Shown here piece by piece: positions 24,301 through 44,864 of a stretch of 64,000 nt of DNA (position 1 is the first letter of the stretch; the number at the start of each line of letters is the position of its first letter). A program made the translations under genes and the position numbers. The notes beneath the pieces are model-generated. The model saw nothing but the letters and a program-made list of their open reading frames with translations, was not told the origin of the DNA and searched no databases. Source of the stretch: Paraspadella gotoi (Eukaryota; Chaetognatha); the NCBI GenBank assembly GCA_051294375.1, contig CM119271.1:6697632-6761631 (forward strand). Reading direction: 5' to 3'.

Positions 24301-25363
24301 CGTAGAATCGAAATTTCTTTTGATCATTCAATCTATCAAATTCTCAATAATCTACTCGAAGATAATCCGAGTACCTGGCCATCAATCGTTCCAAGGCGTG
24401 GTTGTCGACCTGCGGCTGAATGAGGCGATTCTTCTGCTCTCGACAAAACTCGATGTGGCGCTCGGCCGCCGTTTTATTGAAGTGACGACCGCAAAATTGG
24501 CACTGAACGTATCCCAGTGGGGGACCTGAAAAGGATTTATCTTCGTTACATTTTCTTCAAAAGTCTTAAGATTTCCTGTTCGACAAAAGAAGCCGAACCC
24601 GAAGGTTTGGAAGACGCGGGAGGAGGTTTTCCTTCCTTCATCGCCTTGGTAATTTCGCGGGCGTTTCGGATGTTCTGTCGCAATTCGTCGTGTTGAATTT
24701 TCCAGCTTGGTTTCTACGAAGGAAAAGTAAGCTGATTATATTAACGTACAAAGCCACAAAGTCTTCCTCCTATCCAACGGTTTCTCGAATTTACCTCCTG
24801 ATTGGCGTTGACCGGAGAGTTCTCCTTGCCGCGCTTGATCTGAGTCGCACTCGTCGAGATTTGCGAAATATCCAACTCGGACAAGCGCTGCTCGGCCATA
24901 TTGAACACCCTTCGATTACCTTTGGCGGCGTTGCGCTCGCAAATGGGGGAGTGACGAGCCAGGGATTCCGGGAGGAAGGTTCGTCCGCAAATGTTACAGG
25001 GCTCCAGATTAGAAGGACGACCTGTGATCAAGCGGAAACATAGAAGCTAAAGACCGAATAGCTTTGGTGGCCTTTCGGTAATCGGTGCGGATCAAGTGCC
25101 CACTAGCACAAATTGGCTATATTTTACATTTTTTTATTCTTTACATAATAAATCTCGGTGAATTTTTCCGATCAGTAAATGTTTGCGGTTGTAATGATTA
25201 ATGAATAAACATTTTTCATTGTTGATGAAATTAATGAAAAATATTTACATTAGTATATAAATGACTTACCTTCCATAAGGCGATAGTCGGACGAGGCGGA
25301 ATTATCCGCGGCGTCTTCATCCTCATGCTCTCCGTTGAGACGAGCGCTCAAGTCGTCAGCCAT
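21310..25363 (-). CDS. ZC2HC1A: ZC2HC1-family C2HC zinc-finger protein
   Basis: Conserved metazoan protein family (formerly FAM164) with two C2HC zinc fingers; molecular role poorly known. ATG at 25363 (MADDLSARLNGEHEDE) and first exon 25270-25363. Finger 1 (CNICGRTFLPESLARHSPIC) is encoded within 24797-25022, finger 2 (CQFCGRHFNKTAAERHIEFC) near 24470-24525; both fit C-x2-C-x12-H-x3-C. A long Ser/Pro/Lys-rich low-complexity middle follows. The last exon ends at 21310 with a Cys-rich tail, KFCHSCGTRFPISWARFCCMCGEKR, closely like the [22 protein letters not shown] tail of vertebrate ZC2HC1A, which confirms the distant 3' end. Middle exon boundaries (22.1-24.3 kb) are only approximately resolved. 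Confidence 0.8.
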
Positions 25364-25617
25364 TGTTCGACTGCGTCGGGAAAAACGATCACGCGATGTT
25401 TTTTCCTCGTTTTGATCGGTTCATGGTTTTTTTCATGAGCGAATTGGTTTTTTTGAAGAACCCGGATTAAATTCAAAACCCACCATCCCTAAAGATACAT
25501 GATAAAATATAAAAAAATCTAGAACACGTTAATAATAATAAAAATCACCGGCACCGTAAAGAATAACAAAATTAACGATAAAATTAAATATTCCCAATAG
25601 AGAGGCAAAGAAATTAA

Positions 25618-26406
25618 TTATTTAGTCGCACATCCGAGGAGAGTGAGACGAACCAAACTAAAGGGACTAAAGTTGGACTGCGATCCGAGGGATCGCTTTT
25701 CATAACGGACGTGACTGAAACCGGCTGCACAGATTTGGATGATCGGATCACGGTCAAAGTGGCATCCGTCAAGGGCGGGGCTCAGAATTGGAGTTAAGGC
25801 GCCTTGGAGGCGGACCAACCAGGGGTTCTTCACTTCGTCGGCGCGGTTGTGATGGAGAAAGAGAAAGACGCCGCCGGGTTTGAGGACTCTGTGCACCTGA
25901 CTCACGACGGCGGCAACGTCGTCGACGGAGCAGAGGACGAGGGTGGCAACCACGGCATCCGCGGAATTCTCCGCGACGAAGCTATCCATATCCTCGGCGC
26001 GACTCTGAACCGTTTTCGTCATAACAACACGGCGTCCGACGGCGTCGACTTCCCTGTTCAGCAAGGGCTTGTAGAGGGGGTTGGGATCGACGCCGATTAC
26101 CTCGCTGCCTTCGGGGTAAAAGTCGAAGTTGGAGCCGCCGCCGGGGCCGATCTCTACTATCTTCAGTGGACCCATGCCTTTGTTTAGTTCGTGCAAGGAG
26201 GAAAACAATTCCGTTTTGACGGATTTGAACTTGGCCGAGAAATTTTTGGCAAAGCGAACTTCTAATCGAACGAAGATCCGCCCCCAGAAAAATTTGACCA
26301 AACCCAGCTCGTAAGCAGCAAAAACAGCCAGGGAAAATATAGTAAGTTTCGGGTGCAAATACATATAAACCCGGCAGTCGTCGAAAAATTTTCGAACCAG
26401 TTCCAT
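25618..26406 (-). CDS. TMT1A: METTL7/TMT1-like SAM-dependent methyltransferase
   Basis: Single-exon class I methyltransferase, 262 residues, close to the human METTL7A/TMT1A length of 244. The vertebrate enzymes are thiol S-methyltransferases bound to ER and lipid-droplet membranes. An N-terminal hydrophobic helix (about residues 22-40) would anchor it. SAM-binding motif I is VEIGPGGGSNFDFYP and the acidic strand-2 end is EVIGVDPNP. Further motifs are DAVVATLVLCSV and VLKPGGVFLFLHH, where family members read VCTLVLCSV and VLRPGG. The ATG at 26406 is the first in frame. Whether it is orthologous to TMT1A or TMT1B cannot be settled, and substrate is inferred from family. Confidence 0.85.
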   Translation of the reverse strand: MELVRKFFDDCRVYMYLHPKLTIFSLAVFAAYELGLVKFFWGRIFVRLEVRFAKNFSAKFKSVKTELFSSLHELNKGMGPLKIVEIGPGGGSNFDFYPEGSEVIGVDPNPLYKPLLNREVDAVGRRVVMTKTVQSRAEDMDSFVAENSADAVVATLVLCSVDDVAAVVSQVHRVLKPGGVFLFLHHNRADEVKNPWLVRLQGALTPILSPALDGCHFDRDPIIQICAAGFSHVRYEKRSLGSQSNFSPFSLVRLTLLGCATK

Positions 26407-26724
26407 CTTGAAACTTTTGCAAGAACAAAATGTTGGGCCTTAAGTATTTTTCCCCCTTCAAAATCAGATCAAACTGATGGCCGATTGGAATTTACGTCGT
26501 TTTTTTACTCCAGTAGAAAAAGGTTTTTTTTTCCGATGATATGGCCAGATAGCGTCTCGTCACTACTATTTTCAAGACTAGAAAAATAAAATATATTCTA
26601 CTAAAGACATGATCACCAACAAACAAATATGCTCGTTTTGCAAAAAAAAAAATATATCCGTAAATAAATCACAAAGCTATCTAATAACATTATCACAATG
26701 TCGAAAAACTGAAAGCGGCAACGA
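26407..26724. other. Short intergenic spacer
   Basis: About 320 bp of AT-rich DNA between the methyltransferase start and the stop of the next gene. It holds the promoter of the former and the 3' end of the latter; no other feature seen. Confidence 0.5.
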
Positions 26725-28963
26725 TCAACTATCTCCAGAATTCTCGCCCGAACCGTTCTTAAATCCCCTGAGTGCATTCCATTTTCCCAAGATGGTCGCC
26801 GAAATGATGTCAGTCTCTCGCAGCAAATTCACGGCTTCCTGAAGTTTAATATCTGCCTCGTCCATCTCTTCCGATTGTTTTGTTTCGATCTCGATGTTTT
26901 CATCCTTCAAACAGACTTTCTGAAGGGTTTGCGACAATCCCTCCGGACATTCAGACCCATCCGCTTCCTTCAATTTCTCCGAAGAATAAGAAGCGACGTT
27001 TTCTTTGTCGGCGCTCCGGGATCGGCCCTCTGAGGGGAAAACGGCTGAGCCTCCCTGTCCGCGACGAGGAACTATGACGCCTCCGGTTCTCATATAAATT
27101 CTTACAGCTTCGAGAGCCACGATCTGGTCTTCCTCGGAGATGATATACTCCTCAAGCACGTTGTGCCAGAAAACATGATGGGCCGGGTGGATGCGCGGCG
27201 ATAAAAGTCGCGGTCGCGCCTGCACGCGATAGACGGCGACGATAAGATTGTGGACGAGCTCCTCGTGAGTAGACGGCTTTTCGGAGCAACCCTTAGGCAC
27301 AATGATTGAGTTGGTCTGCCTAAGGGCCTGCAAAAACTGCTCCGGAAGTAAGAGGGTTTTTAACTCGCGATGCATCCACCACTGGGTACCCATGGCCTGC
27401 TTATCCTCAAGGTTCATCCAGTGAAGAAAAATTATGTTTAGGTAATTGTAGCGCAGGTAACCGCTTCCCTCGCTGCGCCAATCCCTGGACTCTTCGCCCA
27501 TGAGATAGGCCTTTTTGGCGTCGACGATCGCTTCTTTCCCGTACCCCATCAACCCCTTGACGTAGCCCTGCTTGGAAAGATTGATTTTGACTCGATTCTG
27601 ATCGCGCTTGTCGCAGTTTTGAAGGATTCGGTACTCCTTCATAAAGAATTGCATGGCGCGCCGGTAGTCGTCCTCTTTCGTAGCTCCGGCAGCTCGGCAC
27701 GAAAGGCGCTTCATATAATAATCGCCATAAAATGAAGCAAACGTGGCGGTGATTTTATGATCACCATAACGCTTCTCCGCCTCTTTTAGCACCATGTCGT
27801 GGCCAACATCGCTCTCCTGCACTTGTCCGCCCATCATCTGGAGGTGCGCCTCTTTACTCACCGCGTGAATGTGCTGGATGATGACGTGACACGCGTCTTC
27901 CTTTCCCTCGTACCGATCTCGTGCTTGCTGCCAGTAATCTATAGATCTGGCGCAAAGGTAGCGCAGCTCGGTCTTCCACTCCGCATCACGACGAGTTCCG
28001 TCAATTAGTGGAGCTTTCTCGCGAATCTCCAGGGCCGCGTCATAATACAGACCCATGATGCAGGGGTGGTCCTGCAGTTTGAAGGAGAATTCACCAAATT
28101 ACATTAGCATGCCATGAATGTAAAGGAGAAAAATCGAAAAAAAAGCAAACCAGAACCTCCATGTCGTAGATCTGCTTGGCCCGGACCAAATCTATCTCCA
28201 TATTCTGGATTAGTTCTTTTCGCTCCACTGAGTCGCCCTTTTTTTTCGTGGCCCTGACAACGCAGTGGACCTTTTCTATTCTGATTATGAGCCCAAGAAG
28301 CAGAGGATGATCGCTCCAGTCGGCTTTGTCTAAGACCGCGTCTCGGAATGCCGCGTAGAATTCTCGATCCACTTCTTCCATTCGATCTCTCAAATACCAA
28401 AAGGCGCCGACAACGCTCGCCTCTTCAACGCGCCCGAAAAAGCTCTTGTGGAAGATCTGGCTCCAGAACGACTCAACATATTCGTGGTCACGCTCGTCCT
28501 CAAGCAGGACCTGGCGAAGGGCGTGAAAAATAAGGCGAGAAAGTGCAGCAAACTCAACGCAGCTGGAAGGATAAAGTTCCTTGGAGCTAAAATCGACGGT
28601 GATTTGGCGTAGCTTCTCGATCGTAGTCTCCAAGTGGCGACGGAGCAAATCTTGAATAAGCGAGCGCGTCTCTGTTAACCTGTGCCACGGAACTTCGATC
28701 TGGTATCTCGAGGCGGCGCCGTCCGCTTCGACGCCGTCTATTTCTGAGGCGGGAACGACGACGGGTTCCACGACCCCGAGCTCGACGGCGGCGGCGAGGA
28801 AGTCCTCGGCTGGGGTGTCCACTTTAAAGCCAAGGGACGACTCCACCCACTGAGCCTCGACAAGAGAGAATCCAGATGCAGGCAGAACGCTCCAATGCAA
28901 GAGTCGCTCGAATTCTGTCTCGTTGATTCCGAGCGATTTAAGAAAAACTTCTTTTTGCGTCAT
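26725..28963 (-). CDS. Unidentified alpha-helical (TPR-like) protein, two exons
   Basis: 719 residues from exons 28151-28963 and 26725-28071, joined in phase 0 across a 79-nt GT-AG intron; ATG at 28963 (MTQKEVFLKSLGINETEFER). The protein is almost wholly helical, with regularly spaced aromatic and Ala/Leu residues resembling TPR-type repeats, for instance GLYYDAALEIREK and DDYRRAMQFFMKEYRILQ. The C-terminal 110 residues are acidic and Ser/Glu/Lys-rich. By eye there is weak similarity to the C-terminal half of KIF-binding protein (IEVVQDHS versus MEVLQDHP; VELELSKE versus KINLSKQG), not enough to name it. Function unknown; a profile search would decide. Confidence 0.8.
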
Positions 28964-29186
28964 GGTCAATAAAAAAAAAAAGTTTTCAACGTATGAAAGA
29001 TTTGGAGATAACCTGACGTTGAAAAAGCAGATTGGAAAAAAATAAATAACATCCAATTGGTTGAGGACGCGACCCATTAAAAAATAATCATAATACATTA
29101 ATAGTCATTAATAGAAATGCATAATTTCACATAGGTTGTGTTAAAAACTAAAAGGACAACAAGAAAGGTTTGTAAGCTTTAAAGAT

Positions 29187-31750
<2,564 letters not shown>

Positions 31751-32523
31751 ATTGTTGAAACCTAAAAATGACAAGTTACGAGCTTTATTTTTAAAAGAGA
31801 TTTTCTTTAAAAATATTTAAATTGGTTTAATTCTAAAATTAAAAGCTCACATATTTTTAAGGAAATTGATTGAACCACAGAGCAAGATCTTTTAAAACTT
31901 ATTCTTATTACACAAACGTTCAAAATTTGCGGTTGGGGAGATTCTTGATAAGAAATAGACTGACATTTGGTCATGGTCAATAAAAAAAAAAAAAAAATCG
32001 GATTCGATTTTCGCAAGTGCATCGGTTTTCTAAACCCACGTCAGCTCCGGATGACACTCGTTTTTTATCGAAAATTGTACCCCCGCAATTTTTGAGCAAA
32101 TTATATGCAGTGACTCAAGAAGAAAAAAATATGATAGACGTATACTTATTATCAATCAAAAGAACTTATGAGATGAGAAAACGTATTTACCAAAGTAACT
32201 TCATCAATATCACAAATTGTATCAACTCCAACAAAAAGATCACAGCTTTTCAGTTGGCACTTCGTCAACGTAGCGAATAACATTAAAACATACAGCAAAT
32301 ACAGTCGTGACAGAGTTGACACTTGGTCTTAAAAGAAAATCTTAATCCAAATTACTTAATCAGTCAAAGTTATTAATAATAATTAACGATACACGAGACT
32401 CGAGTAACACCGTCCCTAAATGTATTTCTGCTCTTGGCGACGTGTCCTGCGCAAGTTGGTAATGAGAAAAACATGCTACCGAGGAATACGTTGCAGAAAA
32501 AAAAAAACAACTGGGAAATAGGA
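31751..32523. other. Intergenic with one unproven small plus-strand ORF
   Basis: AT-rich DNA upstream of AADAT. A plus-strand ORF at 32017-32280 could encode 87 hydrophilic residues (MHRFSKPTSAPDDTRFLSK...), but it has no recognisable domain and no context support, so I do not call it a gene. A poly-T run followed by TTATTGACCATGAC at about 31975-32000 resembles the sequence at the start of the gene at 28963 and may belong to the non-coding first exon of AADAT. Confidence 0.35.
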
Positions 32524-33805
32524 TCAGGTAAACTTGCGGCCCTCGGACGAAGCCTCGTCGGGATCGTCTTCCATGGAGTCGGCGGAAAGTTCGGAAAAAA
32601 CTTGTTCGAAGTCGCACTTCATGAAATCGTAAGTGGCGGCGTCGTCGGCGCTGCAATCCTCGCAGTCGCAGTCTTCATCCGTCAGATCGAGGTCCTGGGA
32701 CACAATACGCAAAATATTTCCCAATGAATCATAAATCGTACCCCAAATATTTACTCCTGCCTCAAAAAAATAAACAAACCTGCTCGTCTTGATCCTCGTC
32801 GTAATGAAGATTAAGACAAGCGTCGCAGTCCTTTTTATCGTCTTCGCAACAGCAGATGGGAATCGAGACGGGATCTTGATTTAACATCGATCATTATTAA
32901 AACTCGAAATCAAATAAATTAATTAAGTTAATCATTTTTTTGAATCAACAGTCGAAACCTGGTATCGGATGCGTTCCAGCGTTGCCCCGCAGATCGGGCG
33001 ACGCGACTGCCTCTTGTCTGTAGTAGTCGGACATTATGAAGGAGGTGGTCAGCGCGGAATTCGAGGGTGCCTTCAACTTGCCCCGTCTGCCACGGAGACT
33101 AGCGAGACCAGAGGGTCCACGACCGCCGCCGCCTCCGCGCTTTGTGCAAAAACGCGGCCGGTTATAGGGCCGGTAGTTCTTTTTGCACTTGCCGCGCGCG
33201 GCGGAATGGTAATGGCCACGTTTTGACTGGTGCGGATGAAAAGGCTTTCCGTGCGAATGATGCGCTTCGTGGTGAGGTTGTTGTCGTTGATTGTAATAGG
33301 GATGCTTGTAGAATGGCCGAGGAGGAAAGACGCCAGGGCCGAAGGCGGGCGGGGGAAAAGCTGGGGGATAAGAGGACGACGGGGGATATGAGGAAGAGAC
33401 CGGAGGCGGCGGAGCCGGAATGTTGGGTCGCGGTTGAACGGAGATTTGATTAGAAAAAGGGTAAATCGTCTTCGGGAGCGGTTGCGACAGTTTGACGCCA
33501 GAAGGAGGAGGTCCGGGCCCCATGATGCCGCCACCTCCCCTGTGGTGGGGATGATGATGTTTGGGCTGGAACGGATGCCGCGGAGGAGGCGGAGGTCCAT
33601 GGTGGCCAACAGCTGAGACACGGTGGTAAGATAACCTTTGCGGTGGAACCAGGGGGCGACGAAACCCGTCGAAGTTGGGTGGCTTGGGGAAGTTGTGACG
33701 TTGGCGATCGCCTCCCATGCCGCCTCGCTTCGCCCTTGGTCCGTCGGAGACTCGTGGCTTCACGAAGACGTATTCGTTATCACCTAATGATTGCTGATTG
33801 GCCAT
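32524..33805 (-). CDS. Unidentified His/Pro/Gly-rich protein with acidic Cys-rich C-terminus
   Basis: Three exons, 32960-33805 approximately, 32780-32874 and 32524-32694, joined by GT-AG introns of 84 and 85 nt. Splicing at CAG-GTTTCG (exon end 32959) to AAG-ATCCCG keeps the frame; without it the protein stops at 286 residues. The N-terminal part is low complexity: PPPPP, HHHPHHRGGGG, SYPPSSSYPP, an RGRRG patch and many Arg/Lys. The C-terminal part is short, acidic and Cys-rich (PICCCEDDKKDCDACLNLHY, DEDCDCEDCS), which may bind metal, then MKCDFEQVFSELSADSMEDD. I do not recognise the family. The basic and disordered N-terminus suggests RNA or protein binding, as inference only. Confidence 0.65.
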
Positions 33806-34102
33806 ATTGCTTGTAATCGATTTTGTTTTTTGTTTGGTTTTTTGTTTTTCTATTTTTTTGAGTGAAATTTGCTTAGATCATTTTGGCTACACGTAGAATC
33901 AAGTCCCACATAGCTTATTGATCGTCTGAAACAAAAAAAAAATAAGCAACGCTTTAGGTAAATTATTGAAATTTTAAGTAAGTGACAAAAAAGTAAATAT
34001 GTCCGAAAAAACGCGGAATCGAAATAAAATATCAAATAAAAAAACTTTATTTAATTGTGACAAAAGGTCAATTAAAACAAACTTATCACATTGGAAACTT
34101 CA

Positions 34103-36058
<1,956 letters not shown>

Positions 36059-36279
36059 GGCTTTTCCAACGAAATTAAGAGAGACCTTTGCTAAAAATCA
36101 GCAATCGTATCAGAAAATCATTTACAAAGTCGAGCTAAATTAATTGATAAAGGGGAGGGAATGCAACTAACACCCACAATATCTCACAAAAACATTCGCG
36201 CATCCGTAACATGGAACATGACGAAAACAATTTTAGCTAAGTCTAAAGCAATTTCATGCCAGTTAGAAAACAATGATTT

Positions 36280-42530
<6,251 letters not shown>

Positions 42531-42875
42531 GATCGCCTCTTTTTTGTTTTGCGACTTCGTAAAAAATATCTTCACCCAAGTTATGAATAATTTGGTGTAA
42601 ATATCACATTACAAAATTTAATTCATTGTAATTAAAAATATAAACCGTGTTTTAATAAAACAACAATTTCTATCACAGATCTTGCATTTAAAAAATGTAT
42701 TAAAAAAGCATTGAGGAATAACAAGTCCGAACAAAATCTGGAAAGTGACTAGACTAGAATAAAAAATCTTAAAAGTATAAGGATCGTTGCAATCGGCATA
42801 AGAAAAATCTGGATTGACGACAAATTTTTATACTAAAAAAATCAAATTTGAGAAAGGAAAATTAATTTATAAACA

Positions 42876-43107
42876 TGAAGAGACAGTGATATTTGTTATG
42901 TGTTAGTGATAGAACCGTTCAATATAAGCAGTCCCTGAGCTTCGGATCAGGCTGTAACACCATGTTACAGGCGGGTTAAGCGCCCCGTCCCTCTTAACTG
43001 CCAGACGACCACCGGGCTAGAACCCCGGACCTTTGGTTGGGAGGCGAATTGACTTGCCTCCGGCACCAATGGCCGCTGATGAACGGTTGGTGGATTTTAG
43101 TCCACCA
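42876..43107 (-). repeat. 3' LTR of the mini-element
   Basis: 232-bp copy. Read on the minus strand it begins with a perfect small inverted repeat, TGGTGGA-CTAAAA-TCCACCA, and ends GTCTCTTCA. Confidence 0.8.
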
Positions 43108-43295
43108 TACATCCCCCTCCCGTAGGGAGAAGTGTGTTGCGTCTCTTCAGTGAATTGTTGTTGTTGGTGGAAAGTTCATACCAAGTTGAGGCATGTCCGC
43201 TGATGTGTTTGTGGCGGAAAGTGCATCGCCAGGTTGAGGCATGTCGCCTGAAAGTGTTGTTGTTGCTGTTGTGTTCGGAAGTCGGGCTCACCAAT

Positions 43296-43523
43296 GAAGA
43301 GACAGTGATATTTGTTATGTGTTAGTGATAGAACCGTTCAATATAAGCAGTCCCTGAGCTTCGGATCAGGCTGTAACACCATGTTACAGGCGGATTAAGC
43401 GCCCCGTCCCTCTAACTGCCAGACGACCACCGGGCTAGAACCCGACCTTTGGGTTGGGAGGCGAATGACTTGCCTCCGGCACCAATGGCCGCTGATGAAC
43501 GGTTGGTGGATTTTAGTCCACCA
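43296..43523 (-). repeat. 5' LTR of the mini-element
   Basis: 228-bp copy, differing from the other LTR by a few small indels and substitutions (for example GGGTTAAG versus GGATTAAG, CTCTTAACTG versus CTCTAACTG), which indicates an older insertion. Confidence 0.8.
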
Positions 43524-43860
43524 TAAACAGAAAGAAAAATTATATTTTGCGTTGTCAATTAAAAAAAAATAAAGTACCGAGGAAAATTATAGTTACAGTT
43601 TCTGAAAAAAAAATGAAAAAAGTTTTTTTTTTGTCATAGTCAAATAAACTGATCAGAGACGCAGCCCCTGAGAAAAAAAAATTGAAAAAAAAAAAATTAT
43701 AAACAAAGAAAAATTTTATTTTGCGATTGTCAATTAAAAAAAAATAAAGTACCATGGAAAATTAAAGTTACAGTTTCTGAAAAAAAAAGGGAAAAAAAAT
43801 TTCATTGTCAAAAAATAAATTAATCAGCAGACGCAGCCCCTGAGAAAAAAAAAACGAAAT
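43524..43860 (+). repeat. Tandem duplication of about 170 bp inside the dispersed repeat
   Basis: Units start at 43524 and about 43699 and share GAAAAATTNTATTTTGCG, CAATTAAAAAAAAATAAAGT, AGTTACAGTTTCTGAAAAAA and AGACGCAGCCCCTGAG. The first unit is the one that received the LTR mini-element. Confidence 0.7.
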
Positions 43861-44493
43861 AAAAACCCGATGTTGCGATAGGAAAATGATAACATGCACG
43901 AATGCGACGCCTAATTTTACGAGTTCAATCCTAATTCAATTTTTTTTAAATAAAAACGCAGAGAGAGAGAGAGAGAAAAAAAGAAAGAAATCAAAAGGCA
44001 GCAGCAGAAGCAGCAGGAGAAAAGAGAGAGCCTCTGCAGAGCCAGCTGCAGACTCAAAAGGCAGCAGGAGAAAAAAGAGAAAAAGAATAAGCCCCTGCAG
44101 AGCCAGCTGCAGACTCGTTTTTTCCCCCCTATGAATCAGTGACTAGGAAAAGAGAGAGGGAGAGAGACATATAATTAAAAGAGAAAGAGAGAGAGAAAGA
44201 AATTATATAGAAATAAAAAAGAAAATTTGTTTGTTTTGATTAAACGTAAATAAAACATATTTAATAACTGTCCTGACTTAATTTTAAGCACATCAATGAT
44301 GTGAAGCTGGATATAAATTTTCAGCTTCATACACCCAACTTTAATCATAAAAATGGTGATCTATAATTTGGAACGCCAACGACGACGCCACTTATGTGCA
44401 AAACCACAGAAAAATCGCAAAGCGATTGCGACGATAAAAACAAACCCAACTACGTAAATTTCTCTTAATTTTTTGACGTTAAAATGTTTTCAG

Positions 44494-44864
44494 TCAGGAC
44501 TTTTTTCCTTTCTCCTCCTCTTCTTTATTTTTAGCAATCATATAGCAAATTCCTGCAGTAACTGCGGCGGAAACTCCACCAACCGCTACATAACTCAAGG
44601 CGGTGGAGATGCCCGCATCCCCTCCGCCTTGGTCACTTTCCCGATCCCCTGTTTCGGAGCTTCGACCTTCACAATGACAAGCGGGCGAAACGAACTGACC
44701 CACGATAGGATCGTATGGCCTCACGAGTCGTTCACGTTGGACCGGAACTAATTGACGATCCATTAATTCGCAGCCTACTTCAGAATAGGCGGGCAATACT
44801 TGAGGTACAACAGCTTCGCGAGCGACGACCACGTTTTCGCAATTGGCAGGGAGCCCAAGCTTTC
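44494..44864 (-). other. Second exon of OAS: Pro/Val-rich linker, transmembrane tail anchor
   Basis: Open throughout in the frame set by the 80-nt intron. The linker contains charged and Val-rich stretches (VPVQRERLVRPYDPIVGQ) and CHCEGRSSETGD. The only long hydrophobic stretch lies about 12 residues from the end, followed by KNKEEEEKGKKS. This is the layout of a tail-anchored membrane protein, and Lys at -3 and -5 fits a KxKxx ER-retrieval motif. Not supported by transcript data here. Confidence 0.65.

Larger units (their letters stand above)
42876..43523 (-). mobile_element. TRIM-like non-autonomous LTR retroelement
   Basis: Two nearly identical direct repeats of 232 and 228 bp flank a 188-bp interior. 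Each repeat starts TG and ends CA, and the element is flanked by a 6-bp direct duplication TAAACA (42870-42875 and 43524-43529). On the minus strand, a candidate primer-binding site TGGTGAGCCCGACTTCCG starts 2 nt inside the 5' LTR (43294-43277), and a polypurine tract GGGAGGGGGAT (43121-43111) precedes the 3' LTR. No gag or pol frame is present. The small size and structure fit terminal-repeat retrotransposons in miniature. Confidence 0.82.
42740..44460. repeat. Dispersed repeat, copy A (interrupted by LTR mini-element)
   Basis: Begins near TAAAAGTATAAGGATCGT and continues AAAAATCTGGATTGACGACA. It resumes after the inserted element at 43524 and ends near the purine-rich and CAGCAGCAGAAGCAGCAGGA segments plus an AGCTTCATACACCCAAC tail. 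The same order of blocks recurs at 61800-62970, and parts of it at 60375-60420 and 61150-61390. No coding potential; family unknown. Confidence 0.75.

Noticed and set aside
32017-32280. 87-codon plus-strand frame as a gene
   Set aside because: No domain, no splice or context support, and length is compatible with chance; mentioned only in the intergenic entry.
42960-43100. tRNA-derived SINE, because GGTTCTAGCCC resembles a B box
   Set aside because: The segment is part of a direct repeat with TG...CA ends and a target duplication, which an LTR element explains better; no A box at proper spacing.
43097-43294. 65-codon minus-strand frame inside the LTR mini-element
   Set aside because: It spans the LTR junction and CAA repeats, has no gag-like motif, and the element is clearly too short to be coding.
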